DNA of 32,419 bases from NCBI GenBank assembly GCA_028716905.1, contig JAQUOX010000005.1, forward strand, positions 1 to 32,419. Direction: 5' to 3'. The position numbers and the translations under genes were made by a program. Shown piece by piece: positions 1-9,739 of this stretch. Source of the DNA: Minisyncoccota bacterium. GTDB lineage: Bacteria > Patescibacteriota > Minisyncoccia > Minisyncoccales > Minisyncoccaceae. The notes under the pieces were generated by a model. It was not told where the DNA came from. It worked only from the letters and a program-made list of their open reading frames with translations, and searched no databases. Positions within the stretch are counted from its first letter, which is position 1, and each line of letters opens with the position of its first letter.

Positions 1-56
1 GATTCCGATTATGACGATAACCACCAGTATCTCTATTAAAGTAAACGACTTATTCA
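1..56 (-). CDS. Type IV prepilin-like protein, N-terminal fragment only (copy A), truncated by window edge
   Basis: Reverse complement of 1-56 begins ATGAATAAGTCGTTTACTTTAATAGAGATACTGGTGGTTATCGTCATAATCGGAAT = MNKSFTLIEILVVIVIIG, matching the N-termini of the other four pilin-LamG genes here. Confidence 0.85.
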
Positions 57-2423
57 TTAACGCAATTTATTGGAAATGCTTAATATGGTCTTGATGACCG
101 TGTCCGGATTCAAGGAAATGCTTTCTATCCCTTCTTTCATAAGGAATTTAGCGAACTCGGGATAATCGGACGGAGCCTGGCCGCAAATGCCGCAATATTT
201 GCCTTTCTCGTTGCATTTCTTGATTACTTTTCTTATCAGCTCCTTGACCGCCTCGTTGTTCTCGTTGCCGATATGGGCGAGGTCGCCGTTGTCCCTGTCC
301 AGTCCCAGAACCAACTGGGTCAAATCATTGGAGCCGATGCTCATTCCGTCAAATATCTTCAAGAATTCGTCGATTAAAATCACGTTGGAGGGAATTTCGC
401 ACATCACATACACCTTCATTTCCTTATCATCCAATTTAACTTCCTTCATGATTTCTCTTACCTTTTTTCCCTCTTCAATTGTCCGGCAGAACGGAATCAT
501 GACCGAAACGTTGGTCAGGCCGTAATCTTCCCTGGCTTTTTTAACCGCCCGGCATTCCAATTCGAAAGCCGGCCTGAAGCTGGGGGCAACATAACGGCAA
601 GCACCCCGAAATCCTATCATGGGATTGCTTTCTTCCCCTTCGAAATGCTTTCCTCCTATCAAATTCTTGTACTCGTTGGTTTTGAAATCGGAAAACCTGA
701 CTATCACCGGCTTGGGATAAAAAGCCGCTCCAATCTGGGAAATGCCCTCGGCCAGCTCGCTGACGAAAAAGTCCACCTTGTTTTTATACCCTTTCGTCAA
801 ATCCTCTATCGTCCTTATTTCCTCTTTTGATAATTTTGATTTTATCTTATTGAAATAAATCAAAGCCAAAGGATGGACTTTTATCTTCTCGGCGATGATA
901 AACTCCTCCCTGGCCAAACCCACCCCGGCCACGGGAAGAAAAGACGACTTAAAAGCGGCTTCCGGCGTCCCCAGGTTGAGCATTATCTTGGTCGACAGGC
1001 GGGGAATCTTGTCCAAATTGTATTTTTTAACCTTAAAAGGAACCAGTCCGCCGAACACCCTGCCTTTCAATTGGGTGCAGTCAACCGTTGCTTTCATTCC
1101 CGTTTTCAGCTTCTTGGTCGCCTCTTTGGTCCCGACAATGCAGGGAATGCCCAATTCCCGGGAAATAATGGCGCTGTGGCAGGTTTTCCCTCCTTCGTCG
1201 GTAATAATGGCCGAGGCCTTGACCATGATGCTGTTCCAATCGGGGTCGGTCATCTTGGTCACCAGTATCTCTCCCTCTTTGAATTCTTTCATATTCTTCG
1301 TATCCAAAATCACCCTTACTTTTCCCAGGCCGATTTTCTCGCCAATGGCAATGCCGGTCAATATTGGCTTAGCCTGGATTTTAATATCGTATTCTTCGTA
1401 AACCCTCCCTTTATTCAAACTGTGGACCGTTTCCGGCCTGGATTGAACCACGAACAGCTGACCTGTTTTGCCGTCTTTGGCCCATTCAATATCCTGAGGG
1501 TAGTTATAGTGGTCTTCAATGATGCAGCCCCATTTGGCCAGGGTCAAAACTTCGTCGTCGGACAAAGAAAATCTTGCCTGGTCTTTCTCTGTCACGCTCG
1601 CTTCTTTTATTCCTCCTTGGAAACCGTAAATGTATTTTTTCGTTTTTCTCCCCAAATTCCTGATGATAATCGGACTGAATCCCTTTTTCAGGGTGGGCTT
1701 GAAAACGTAAAAATCATCCGGGGTAATTCTCCCTTTGACAATCATCTCCCCGATGCCGAAAACGGAACTTATATGAACAACATCCTTGAACCCGGTCTCC
1801 GTGTCAATGGTAAACATGATCCCCGAAGAAGCCGAATCGCTTCTTACCATTTTCTGCACGCAAGAAGCAAGATAAACTTCCAATTGTTTGAATCCTTTCT
1901 CGTGCCTGTAGGAAATGGCCCGGTCCGTGAATAAAGAAGAATATGATTTCAAAACCGCTTCCAGCAGTTTCTTTTCTCCTTTGACGTTAAGGTATGTTTC
2001 GTGCTGGCCGGCGAAAGAAGCGCTGGGCAAATCCTCGGCCGTGGCCGAAGACCGCACTGCCACGTCAGCGTCTTTGCCGTATTCTCGGCAGAGCTTTTTA
2101 TACGCCTTGATGACGTCTTTTTCCAGGTCCGGAGGGAATTTTCCGGAAAGAAGCAAATTTCTGGCTTTTTTGCCGGTTTCTTGAAGATTGGGCAAGCTCT
2201 TGGGATTAAGGGTGGAAAATATTTCTTTCAGTTTTTTGTCAAAACCATTGTATTTAAGAAAATTTAAATACGCCTGAGCGGTTGTCGAAAAACCGTTGGG
2301 AATATTTATTCCTTTTTTAGTCAAAAGAGAATACATTTCTCCCAAAGAAGCGCTCTTGCCGCCAACCTGCCCCACGTCTTTTTTCCTTATCTCCGAAAAC
2401 CACAAAATGTTTGCTTTTTCCAT
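57..2423 (-). CDS. ppsA: Phosphoenolpyruvate synthase (pyruvate, water dikinase)
   Basis: 788 aa; N-terminal ATP-binding region (GGKSASLGEM, AVRSSATAEDLPSASFAGQHETYLNV), phosphohistidine motif GGKTCHSAIISRELGIPCIVGT, C-terminal PEP-utilising domain (GSNDLTQLVLGLDRD, CGICGQAPSD). Confidence 0.95.
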   Translation of the reverse strand: MEKANILWFSEIRKKDVGQVGGKSASLGEMYSLLTKKGINIPNGFSTTAQAYLNFLKYNGFDKKLKEIFSTLNPKSLPNLQETGKKARNLLLSGKFPPDLEKDVIKAYKKLCREYGKDADVAVRSSATAEDLPSASFAGQHETYLNVKGEKKLLEAVLKSYSSLFTDRAISYRHEKGFKQLEVYLASCVQKMVRSDSASSGIMFTIDTETGFKDVVHISSVFGIGEMIVKGRITPDDFYVFKPTLKKGFSPIIIRNLGRKTKKYIYGFQGGIKEASVTEKDQARFSLSDDEVLTLAKWGCIIEDHYNYPQDIEWAKDGKTGQLFVVQSRPETVHSLNKGRVYEEYDIKIQAKPILTGIAIGEKIGLGKVRVILDTKNMKEFKEGEILVTKMTDPDWNSIMVKASAIITDEGGKTCHSAIISRELGIPCIVGTKEATKKLKTGMKATVDCTQLKGRVFGGLVPFKVKKYNLDKIPRLSTKIMLNLGTPEAAFKSSFLPVAGVGLAREEFIIAEKIKVHPLALIYFNKIKSKLSKEEIRTIEDLTKGYKNKVDFFVSELAEGISQIGAAFYPKPVIVRFSDFKTNEYKNLIGGKHFEGEESNPMIGFRGACRYVAPSFRPAFELECRAVKKAREDYGLTNVSVMIPFCRTIEEGKKVREIMKEVKLDDKEMKVYVMCEIPSNVILIDEFLKIFDGMSIGSNDLTQLVLGLDRDNGDLAHIGNENNEAVKELIRKVIKKCNEKGKYCGICGQAPSDYPEFAKFLMKEGIESISLNPDTVIKTILSISNKLR

Positions 2424-2430
2424 AAATAAA

Positions 2431-2511
2431 TCAGCTGAATAGGTTTATTAAGCTCAAAATCAAAAAAATGATGATAAAAATGATGTCCAGGATAAAAATG
2501 AGGAAGCTCAT
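2431..2511 (-). CDS. Putative 26-aa single-span hydrophobic micropeptide
   Basis: Not in supplied ORF track. Translates to MSFLIFILDIIFIIIFLILSLINLFS*; its ATG overlaps the upstream TGA stop as ATGA and it lies 7 nt before ppsA. Confidence 0.5.
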   Translation of the reverse strand: MSFLIFILDIIFIIIFLILSLINLFS

Positions 2512-3848
2512 ACGATTAAATTTTTAACTGCCTTCACGGCCCGCTTCGGGTCCGGGTAATTGGGTGTTTTGTTTTCTTCCAAATAGCCAGCCGCTTCTTT
2601 TATCAGCGGTCCGCCGACAAAACAGCAGATAACCGGCTTTAAAGGAAATTCTTTTTTCAATTCCGTAATAATTTTAGCATTTTTCAAGGGTTCTGTCATC
2701 ATTTGTACGCTTTGGATGACCAGAAGGCCGTTAATCTCTTTTGCCTCCAAAAGAGCCCTGATTGCGGCCTCGTACCTCTCGCTTAGGGCATCGCCCATAA
2801 TATCCAGAGGGTTTCTTTTGATTAAAACCTTCTCCATTCTTTTGTCTTTCTCCAATTTATCAATCGTCTCTTTTTTCAGCTCGCTGACTTCCACCCCCAG
2901 TTTTTCGCAGAAATCAACGGCCAAAACTCCCAACCCCCCGCCATTGGTGACAATGCCGATTCCGTTCCTGCATTTCTTCTCAAAAGACAGGGCTTTGCCC
3001 GCGTCCAAAAGCTCTTCCAAAGAATCGACCTCAACCAGTCCCGCCTGCTTAAAAACCGCCTGATAGGTCTCGTAATCACCGACCATGGAGCCGGTGTGCG
3101 TGGAAACCGCCTTTTCCCCCATTTTGCTCCGGCCGGCCTTTAAAACCACAATGGGCTTGTGTTGGGAAATTTCTTTGGCTGTTTCAAAAAACTCTCTTCC
3201 TTTTTTCACGCCCTCAAGATACAAGAGGATGACTTTGGTTTCTTTATCGTCCCTCAAATACGAAAGCAATTGGGTCAAATCGACCTGGGCCTCGTTTCCG
3301 TAAGAGACGATTTTGGAAAAACCCAGGTTAAGGTCAATACTTCTGTCAATCAAAGCGTTGGCCAAAGAACCGGACTGGGAAAGAAAAGCGATATCCCCTT
3401 TTTGAGGAGTCAAAGGGGCGAAAGAAGCGTTTAGCCCGCTGTTAAGATTGATAATGCCGAGGCAATTCGGGCCGACCAAAGGAATTCCGGCTTTCTCAAC
3501 CAATTCTCTCAATTTATCTTCTCTTTGCCTTCCTTCTTCTCCCGATTCCCGGAATCCGCTGGAAACGACGATGATTCCCTGAACTTTCTTTTGGCAGCAC
3601 TCTTCAACAACCTCTAAAACAACCTTATCCGGAACGGCGATGACGGCCAAATCTATTTTCTCCTTGATATCAGTAATTTTCTTGAAGCAATCCATTTGGA
3701 AAACTTTCTCCCTGAAGGGGTTGACGCAATAAATCTTTCTCCGGTCCGACATTAAATTCTTAACCAGGCCCGCGCCCACGGTTTTTTCCTCCTCGCTCGC
3801 CCCGATAACCGCTACGCTGGCCGGATTGAATATCTTGTCTAAATTCAT
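2508..3848 (-). CDS. ADP-forming acyl/acetyl-CoA synthetase, alpha subunit (CoA-binding/CoA-ligase domains)
   Basis: 446 aa; MNLDKIFNPASVAVIGASEEEKTVGAGLVKNL, GPNCLGIINLN, active-site-like STHTGSMVGDYETY. Confidence 0.85.
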   Translation of the reverse strand: MNLDKIFNPASVAVIGASEEEKTVGAGLVKNLMSDRRKIYCVNPFREKVFQMDCFKKITDIKEKIDLAVIAVPDKVVLEVVEECCQKKVQGIIVVSSGFRESGEEGRQREDKLRELVEKAGIPLVGPNCLGIINLNSGLNASFAPLTPQKGDIAFLSQSGSLANALIDRSIDLNLGFSKIVSYGNEAQVDLTQLLSYLRDDKETKVILLYLEGVKKGREFFETAKEISQHKPIVVLKAGRSKMGEKAVSTHTGSMVGDYETYQAVFKQAGLVEVDSLEELLDAGKALSFEKKCRNGIGIVTNGGGLGVLAVDFCEKLGVEVSELKKETIDKLEKDKRMEKVLIKRNPLDIMGDALSERYEAAIRALLEAKEINGLLVIQSVQMMTEPLKNAKIITELKKEFPLKPVICCFVGGPLIKEAAGYLEENKTPNYPDPKRAVKAVKNLIV

Positions 3849-4468
3849 ACTACGATTTTAAAATCAACTATTAAAACCTCTTTCTTGTTGCCCATAATTG
3901 GATTGAAATCTATTGACTTAATCATTCTTTCCTTCAAAGAAAGCTTGGACAGCCGAATTAACAAGTCAATCAGCTTTTCTTTGTTTACTCCTTCGCCCCT
4001 GAAACCCTTGACTATTTCACGGGCTTTTGTTTCCTCAATCATTCCTTCGGCCTCTTTCTTGTCTATGGGCGCAACCCTCAAAGAAACATCCTTGTACAAT
4101 TCAGCGAAAACCCCGCCCAAACCGAACATTAAAACCGGGCCGAATTGCTCGTCCCTTTTCATGCCCAAGATTAATTCCCTGCTTTTGATTGTTTCCTGCA
4201 CTAAAAACCCCTCAACCTCCCTGAATTTTTCTTTCATGATTTCCCACTCCTTTTTCAGCTCTTCCTTGTCTTTAATCCCGACCACCACTCCGCCCGTCTC
4301 CGTCCTGTGAAAAACGTCCTTGCCGTAAGCTTTTAAGACAACCGGATAGCCGATTTCCTCGGCATAATTCAAGGCCTTGTCCAAAGAATCGAAGATTCCA
4401 GTCTCGCAAAAAGGCAAGCCGTATTTTAAAAGAAGGTTCTTTGTTTCTTTGAAACTTAAGATTTCCAT
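3845..4468 (-). CDS. ADP-forming acyl/acetyl-CoA synthetase, beta subunit (ATP-grasp)
   Basis: 207 aa; YPVVLKAYGKDVFHRTETGGVVVGI, QETIKSRELILGMKRDEQFGPVLMFGLGGVFAELYKDVSLRVAPI; 4-nt overlap with alpha subunit. Confidence 0.85.
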   Translation of the reverse strand: MEILSFKETKNLLLKYGLPFCETGIFDSLDKALNYAEEIGYPVVLKAYGKDVFHRTETGGVVVGIKDKEELKKEWEIMKEKFREVEGFLVQETIKSRELILGMKRDEQFGPVLMFGLGGVFAELYKDVSLRVAPIDKKEAEGMIEETKAREIVKGFRGEGVNKEKLIDLLIRLSKLSLKERMIKSIDFNPIMGNKKEVLIVDFKIVV

Positions 4469-4474
4469 GCTCTC

Positions 4475-4503
4475 ATTATATCATCAAAAAAGAAAAAACC
4501 CAA
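4475..4503 (-). promoter_or_regulatory. Sigma70-type promoter for the acyl-CoA synthetase operon (leaderless layout)
   Basis: Minus strand TTGGGT-17 nt-TATAAT; -10 box ends 6 nt before ATG at 4468. Confidence 0.6.
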
Positions 4504-4506
4504 CCC

Positions 4507-5430
4507 TTATTCGTTTAAACCGAACCGGCTTTTCAGTTCCGACAATCTTTGAGCATATTCTTCTTTCTCTCCGGAGCCCAGGAAAATTCCGTTCAGGCCG
4601 GCGAAATAGTTTTCTTTGACCTGAGAAGCGGGAATCGCCGAATTATACACGCGAACTTCATCAATCAAGCCCTGAAAATAATTGCCGACCCCCCCAATGG
4701 AAAAAAGCCCGGACGGAATGTCATCGGTAAGCTGACTACAAAGACCAGAACCGGAAGACCCGTTTAATAAATTGCCGTCGAGATAAACATCGGGGGGCTT
4801 GGCTTGAGACCTGTCGCAAGTCCCCACGAAATAGTGCCATTTGTTGTCGGTGTTATTCGAACTGCTTCCATACGGATTTAAATATCTGTAGATATCGTGG
4901 TTGTATCCGTTGGTAACATAAAACAAACTGTTCCTATCGGCCGCGGCTGGAATTTGAAATCGCCCCACCCATCCGGTTGTTGATGCCGCTCTACTAACAG
5001 CCACCTGAGCAGTACCGCTTCTCGATGTTTTCGTCCAAAAACTAAAAGTAAAACTACTAAGGCCGATTGGAACGTTATTCCCGCAATCCACGTAATCATC
5101 CGTGCCGTCGAAAGCCAGACAGCCCCCGGAAACGCATTCCGATGACGTTCTCCAGGAAGGAGAGGTGTAGGCGCCTCCTCCGGCTCCGGACCAGACGCCG
5201 GGATTGGTTCCCCAGTGGTCCTGGGCCGTTGTTCCCGAAGCGTCGTCCAGTCTCCATTCGGAAATCAGATTGAGCATCAGGGAATTCTTCAATGAATTGG
5301 AAAAAACCTGTCCTTTGGCAATATTTGCCCTTGAAGAAACTCCGGACATGGAAACGATAATGAAAGCGGAAATGATTCCGATAATCACAATGACCACCAA
5401 TATCTCAATCAGTGTGAATGATTTCCTCAT
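4507..5430 (-). CDS. Prepilin N-terminus fused to LamG/concanavalin A-like domain (copy B)
   Basis: MRKSFTLIEILVVIVIIGIISAFIIVSMSGVSS..., CVSGGCLAFDGTDDYVDCG, KWHYFVGTCD, FQGLIDEVRVYNSAIPASQV typical of LamG-like jellyroll domains; ATGA overlap with gap stop. Confidence 0.88.
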   Translation of the reverse strand: MRKSFTLIEILVVIVIIGIISAFIIVSMSGVSSRANIAKGQVFSNSLKNSLMLNLISEWRLDDASGTTAQDHWGTNPGVWSGAGGGAYTSPSWRTSSECVSGGCLAFDGTDDYVDCGNNVPIGLSSFTFSFWTKTSRSGTAQVAVSRAASTTGWVGRFQIPAAADRNSLFYVTNGYNHDIYRYLNPYGSSSNNTDNKWHYFVGTCDRSQAKPPDVYLDGNLLNGSSGSGLCSQLTDDIPSGLFSIGGVGNYFQGLIDEVRVYNSAIPASQVKENYFAGLNGIFLGSGEKEEYAQRLSELKSRFGLNE

Positions 5431-6425
5431 TTTTTAGAAACGTATAAAGCCATCTCCGCCAATCTCGCGGAATAGCCCCATTCATTGTCATACCAGGCCA
5501 ATACTTTCACCATATTGTCCTTGGCTCTGGTAAATTCCAAATCCACTATGGAAGAAAAAGAATTGCCGATAAAATCCGAAGAAACCAAGGGCTCTTCTTC
5601 CGCATAAAGTATTCCCCTTAAACTCCCCTTGTCCGAGATTTTCTTGAATAGGCTATTTACTTCTTCAACGCTTGTTTCCTTTTTTAGTTCGCAGACCAAA
5701 TCAACTAAAGAAACAACCGGGGTGGGAACCCGAACGGCAATCCCGTCCAATTTGCCCGAAATCGAAGGAACCACCTTGCCGATGGCCTTGGCCGCTCCGG
5801 TCGTGGTTGGAATCATATTCGCGGCCGCTGTCCTCGCCCTCCTCAAGTCCTTGTGGGGCAAGTCCAAAACCCTCTGGTCATTGGTATATGAATGAATGGT
5901 GGTCATGAATCCTTTGACGATTCCGAGCTCGTCTTCCAGAACCTTGACCAAAGGGGCAAGACAATTGGTCGTGCAAGAGCCCATATCAATAATATCCTCC
6001 CCTTGATAATTATCGGCATTGACTCCCAGAATATATGAAGGAATGTCGTCGGACTTGGCGGGAGCGGAAATTATGACTCTCCTGGCTCCGGCTTTAATAT
6101 GTTTTGCGGCTCCTTCTTTATCCGTAAACACTCCGGTGCATTCAAGAATAATATCCACTCCCAGTTCTTTCCAAGGCAGCTTCTCCGGGTCTTTTTCGGA
6201 AAAAAGCTTTATTTTCTGTTTTCCTACCATCATTTCATCCCCTTTCAACTCCGCCTTTCCTTCGAATCTCCCATAAGCGGAATCGTATTTGAAAAGATGC
6301 AGGAGGGTGTTATTGTCGGTCAAATCGTTTACGGCCACGACCTCCAAGTCAAGATTGTTTTCCAAGATGACCTTCAAGGTGCACCTGCCGATTCTTCCAA
6401 ATCCATTGATTGCTATTTTCGCCAT
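5427..6425 (-). CDS. gap: Glyceraldehyde-3-phosphate dehydrogenase, type I
   Basis: 332 aa; MAKIAINGFGRIGR, active site SCTTNCLAPL, TTIHSYTNDQRVLDLPHKDLRRAR, WYDNEWGYS. Confidence 0.97.
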   Translation of the reverse strand: MAKIAINGFGRIGRCTLKVILENNLDLEVVAVNDLTDNNTLLHLFKYDSAYGRFEGKAELKGDEMMVGKQKIKLFSEKDPEKLPWKELGVDIILECTGVFTDKEGAAKHIKAGARRVIISAPAKSDDIPSYILGVNADNYQGEDIIDMGSCTTNCLAPLVKVLEDELGIVKGFMTTIHSYTNDQRVLDLPHKDLRRARTAAANMIPTTTGAAKAIGKVVPSISGKLDGIAVRVPTPVVSLVDLVCELKKETSVEEVNSLFKKISDKGSLRGILYAEEEPLVSSDFIGNSFSSIVDLEFTRAKDNMVKVLAWYDNEWGYSARLAEMALYVSKK

Positions 6426-6435
6426 GGTTTTGATT

Positions 6436-7335
6436 TTAATTATTATTTGCCAAATTTAATTTTAATTCCGCTATTCTTTCATTGAACTCATTTAACATAA
6501 TTCCATCGTTCTTGAATAATTTATTAAGGCCCACATAATAGTTTTGCTGAATTTTGGTGGTCGACATGGCTGTTTTATATATTCTTACCTCGTCAATAAG
6601 GCCGTTATACCAGGCTGATGATGCCTGCCAGTCGGTAGTGCCGATTCTCCAGTCGTAACCGGCTGCGGCCACCGGACCCCAGGTAAGATTCAGGTCCGCC
6701 TCTTTCTTACCGTTAACATAAAACCTCTGGAAAGAAGCCGATTGATGCGTTCCGACGACATGATACCACTTGTTTGTCTGTGAAACCGAATAAGAATAGA
6801 GGTAAGAGCCAGTGTTGTCGGATTTTCTGACATGCCACGTTAACGCCGGCGTCCCCATATCGTGCATGGCCATATAATATCTGTTGGTTATAGTTGTCCT
6901 TATGGGGGCCCCTTTGTTTAAAATGCTGTTCGGCTTAATCCATATTTCCACGGTAATGTTGTCCGACTTCAAATTGTCCGCGTCTGTAATATGTATATCG
7001 TCATTCGTGCCGTCAAAAGAAAGACAGCCGCCGGAAACGCATTGAGACCCCGTCCTCCATCCGGAATTTGGGTCGGTAAAAACAAAATCAGTCAACGTGG
7101 CATTGTTTGTTGACCAAGAATCCTTTGCCGTCGTATCGGTTCCTGTTTCGTTCAATTTCCACTCCGCTACCAAATCCATCAACAATGAATTCCTCAAAGA
7201 ATTGCCAAAGGCCTGTCCTTTGGCAATGTTCGCCTTGTCCGAAACCCCCGACATGGAAACGATAATGAAAGCGGAAAGGATTCCGATAATCACGATAACC
7301 ACCAGTATTTCGATTAGGGTGAACGACTTGTTCAT
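6436..7335 (-). CDS. Prepilin N-terminus fused to LamG-like domain (copy C)
   Basis: Start set at MNKSFTLIEILVV (7335) rather than the ORF-track start 7365; CVSGGCLSFDGTNDDIHI, KWYHVVGTHQ, YNGLIDEVRIYKTAMSTTKI. Confidence 0.88.
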   Translation of the reverse strand: MNKSFTLIEILVVIVIIGILSAFIIVSMSGVSDKANIAKGQAFGNSLRNSLLMDLVAEWKLNETGTDTTAKDSWSTNNATLTDFVFTDPNSGWRTGSQCVSGGCLSFDGTNDDIHITDADNLKSDNITVEIWIKPNSILNKGAPIRTTITNRYYMAMHDMGTPALTWHVRKSDNTGSYLYSYSVSQTNKWYHVVGTHQSASFQRFYVNGKKEADLNLTWGPVAAAGYDWRIGTTDWQASSAWYNGLIDEVRIYKTAMSTTKIQQNYYVGLNKLFKNDGIMLNEFNERIAELKLNLANNN

Positions 7336-7337
7336 AA

Positions 7338-7577
7338 TTAATCCTCGATTCCCAAAATTTCGCAAATCTTCTTCCGGTCAAAACCGACAACAAATTGGCC
7401 GTCTATGTCCAAAACCGGCACCGTAGCTTGTTTGGTCTTTTCCACCATTTCTTTCTGGGCTTCTTCGTCTTGGGAAACATCAATACTCTCAACCTCCACC
7501 CCGTTCTCTTCCAAAAACCTTTTAAGGGTGAGGCAATAGGGACAAATCGGCGTTGAGAATAATCTTACTTTCTTCAT
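7338..7577 (-). CDS. Glutaredoxin/NrdH-like thiol-disulfide protein
   Basis: 79 aa; STPICPYCLTLKRFL CxxC motif, TVPVLDIDGQFVVGFDRKKI. Confidence 0.88.
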   Translation of the reverse strand: MKKVRLFSTPICPYCLTLKRFLEENGVEVESIDVSQDEEAQKEMVEKTKQATVPVLDIDGQFVVGFDRKKICEILGIED

Positions 7578-7592
7578 ATTTTTAATCTTAAG

Positions 7593-8846
7593 TTATCCTA
7601 ATATGTATTTTAACATCTCCTCTATTTTTAGCAAGCGATTGTATTTGGCCACTCTCTCTCCCCTGGCCGGAGCTCCGGACTTGATAAAATCGGCGTTGAT
7701 TCCCACCGCCAAGTCGGCGATAAAGTCGTCGTTGGTCTCTCCCGAACGATGAGAGATAATGGTTTTCCATCCGTATTCTTTGGCCAAATTAACCGATTCC
7801 AAAAGCTCGGAAACCGTTCCCACTTGGTTTAATTTCAACAGAACCGCGTTGCACGCTTCCTCCTCCTTGGCCTCTTTAATGTATTTCTCGTTGCTTACCA
7901 GAAGGTCGTCTCCGATTATCATGACCTCTCTGCCCAAATTCTCGGTTATTTCCTTGAACCCCTGCCAGTCCTTTTCTTCCAAAGGGTCTTCCAGCCCGAT
8001 AATCGGGTATTTTAAAACCAGTTCGGCGTAATAATCAAGAAACTCGTCTTTGGTAAACCCGCCCGCGCTCATGGCATAGTATCCTTCTTTGAAAAAGTGG
8101 GTGGCGGCGATATCAAGGACGATTTTTATTCCTCCCCGGAAACCGGCGCTTTCTATCGCCTTGACGATGATTCCCAAAGCAACCTCGGGAACGTCGATGG
8201 GGGGAGCGAAACCGCCTTCGTCTCCGAGGCTTGTTGCCGTTCCCGAATAATTCTTTTTCAGCTTTCCTTTGATGACGTGGTAGGTCTCCACGGCCATTCT
8301 CAATTCTTCTTTAAAGGTTCCGGCAAAAGGGACGATCATGAATTCCTGGAAATCAAGGTTGTTCCCCGCGTGTTTTCCTCCGTTAATGACGTTGAAGCAG
8401 GCCTTGGGCATCCTGTATTTCCTCTTATACCTGCCCGACTGAAGCAAAGAAACATACTCGTAAAGCTCCAGGCCCCTGGCTCTGGCTCCGGCGCGGCAGA
8501 CGGCCATGGAAACCCCCAGGATGCTGTTGGCTCCCAAATTGGATTTGTCGGCCGTGCCGTCCAAGGCAATCATCAAGTCGTCCAGCTCTTTTTGGTTCTC
8601 TGGATTTAAGCCCTTTAGGCGGGCGGAAATAATCCTGTTGATGTTGTCCACTGCTTTGGAAACGCCCAGCCCTTCGTATTTTATTCCCCCATCCCTCAAC
8701 TCCACTGCTTCTCTTTCTCCTTTTGAAGCTCCGGCCGGAACGCTGTCAATAAAAACTCCGTCTTCGGTCAAACATTCAACCTCAATGGCGGGATTTCCCC
8801 TTGAATCGATTATTTCCCTGGCTTTAATTGATTGAATCGAGCTCAT
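7593..8846 (-). CDS. eno: Enolase
   Basis: 417 aa; AREIIDSRGNPAIEVE, VINGGKHAGNNLDFQEFMIVP, LGDEGGFAPP, GLEDPLEEKDW, LLKLNQVGTVSE, ISHRSGETNDDFIADLAVG. Confidence 0.97.
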   Translation of the reverse strand: MSSIQSIKAREIIDSRGNPAIEVECLTEDGVFIDSVPAGASKGEREAVELRDGGIKYEGLGVSKAVDNINRIISARLKGLNPENQKELDDLMIALDGTADKSNLGANSILGVSMAVCRAGARARGLELYEYVSLLQSGRYKRKYRMPKACFNVINGGKHAGNNLDFQEFMIVPFAGTFKEELRMAVETYHVIKGKLKKNYSGTATSLGDEGGFAPPIDVPEVALGIIVKAIESAGFRGGIKIVLDIAATHFFKEGYYAMSAGGFTKDEFLDYYAELVLKYPIIGLEDPLEEKDWQGFKEITENLGREVMIIGDDLLVSNEKYIKEAKEEEACNAVLLKLNQVGTVSELLESVNLAKEYGWKTIISHRSGETNDDFIADLAVGINADFIKSGAPARGERVAKYNRLLKIEEMLKYILG

Positions 8847-9738
8847 AATTCTTTATTAAGTGATTATAAGCGAATAAAGCGGCACGGGCTCCCTCGCCGC
8901 AGGCAATGACAATCTGCTTCATCCTTCCGTTATTGATGTCCCCGGTCGCGAAAAGGCCCTTGGTTCTGGTTTCATAAGTTTCCGGGTCAACGATTATCTC
9001 GCCCTTGTCGTTTACGTCAACCAGGTTTTTGGCGAAAGAAGCGTCGGGCGCATGGCCGATTTGAACAAAAACCCCCTCGGCCGCGATGCTCTCGTCGTTG
9101 TATAAAACTTCTTCCACAAAATCTTTTCCTTTGATTTCCTTTACTGTTGCCCCGGTGATTATATTTATCCCTTCTTTCTTCGCTCTTTCCTGAATTTCCT
9201 GGCTGGCAAAAACTTTTTCCCCTCGCTCCAAAATCGTCACTGCCGAAGCGTATTTTCTCAAAAACAAAGCGGTTTCAAATCCCGCTTCTCCTCCTCCGAT
9301 TATTACCACCCTCTTCTTTGAAAAAAGAGGACCGTCGCAGGTCGGACAATAACTCAGCCCCTTACCCAAAAACTCTTTTTCTCCTTTGATATTAAGGCGC
9401 TTCGGTTCGGCTCCGGTGGCGACAATGACCGCCCTGGACCGAAAGGTTTTTCCTTCATCGGTTACAACCTCAAAAAATTCTTTTTTGTCCAGGCCGACAA
9501 CCTTTTCGTTTTTAATTTCAATGTCTTTGCTTCTTAAGTGCTTTTCAAAGCGGTCAATCAATTCAATGCTGGAAATTTTCTCAAAACCAGGGTAATTCTC
9601 TATTTCCACCGCCTTGTGAACCATCTGGCCGCCGAACGACTTGGTCAAGAGCAGGGCTTTTATTCTCTGCCTGGCTGAATAAATACCGGCTGTAACGCCA
9701 GCCGGCCCTCCGCCGATAATGATTAAATCGTAAACCAT
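8824..9738 (-). CDS. trxB: Thioredoxin reductase
   Basis: 304 aa; FAD motif IIGGGPAGVTAGIYSARQ, redox CPTCDGPLF, NAD motif VVIIGGGEAGFETALFL, LFATGDINNG. Confidence 0.95.
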   Translation of the reverse strand: MVYDLIIIGGGPAGVTAGIYSARQRIKALLLTKSFGGQMVHKAVEIENYPGFEKISSIELIDRFEKHLRSKDIEIKNEKVVGLDKKEFFEVVTDEGKTFRSRAVIVATGAEPKRLNIKGEKEFLGKGLSYCPTCDGPLFSKKRVVIIGGGEAGFETALFLRKYASAVTILERGEKVFASQEIQERAKKEGINIITGATVKEIKGKDFVEEVLYNDESIAAEGVFVQIGHAPDASFAKNLVDVNDKGEIIVDPETYETRTKGLFATGDINNGRMKQIVIACGEGARAALFAYNHLIKNYELDSIN

Positions 9739-9739
9739 T

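Noticed and set aside
873-1934. 353-aa plus-strand ORF
   Set aside because: Lies antisense within conserved ppsA; no recognisable domain; typical shadow ORF.
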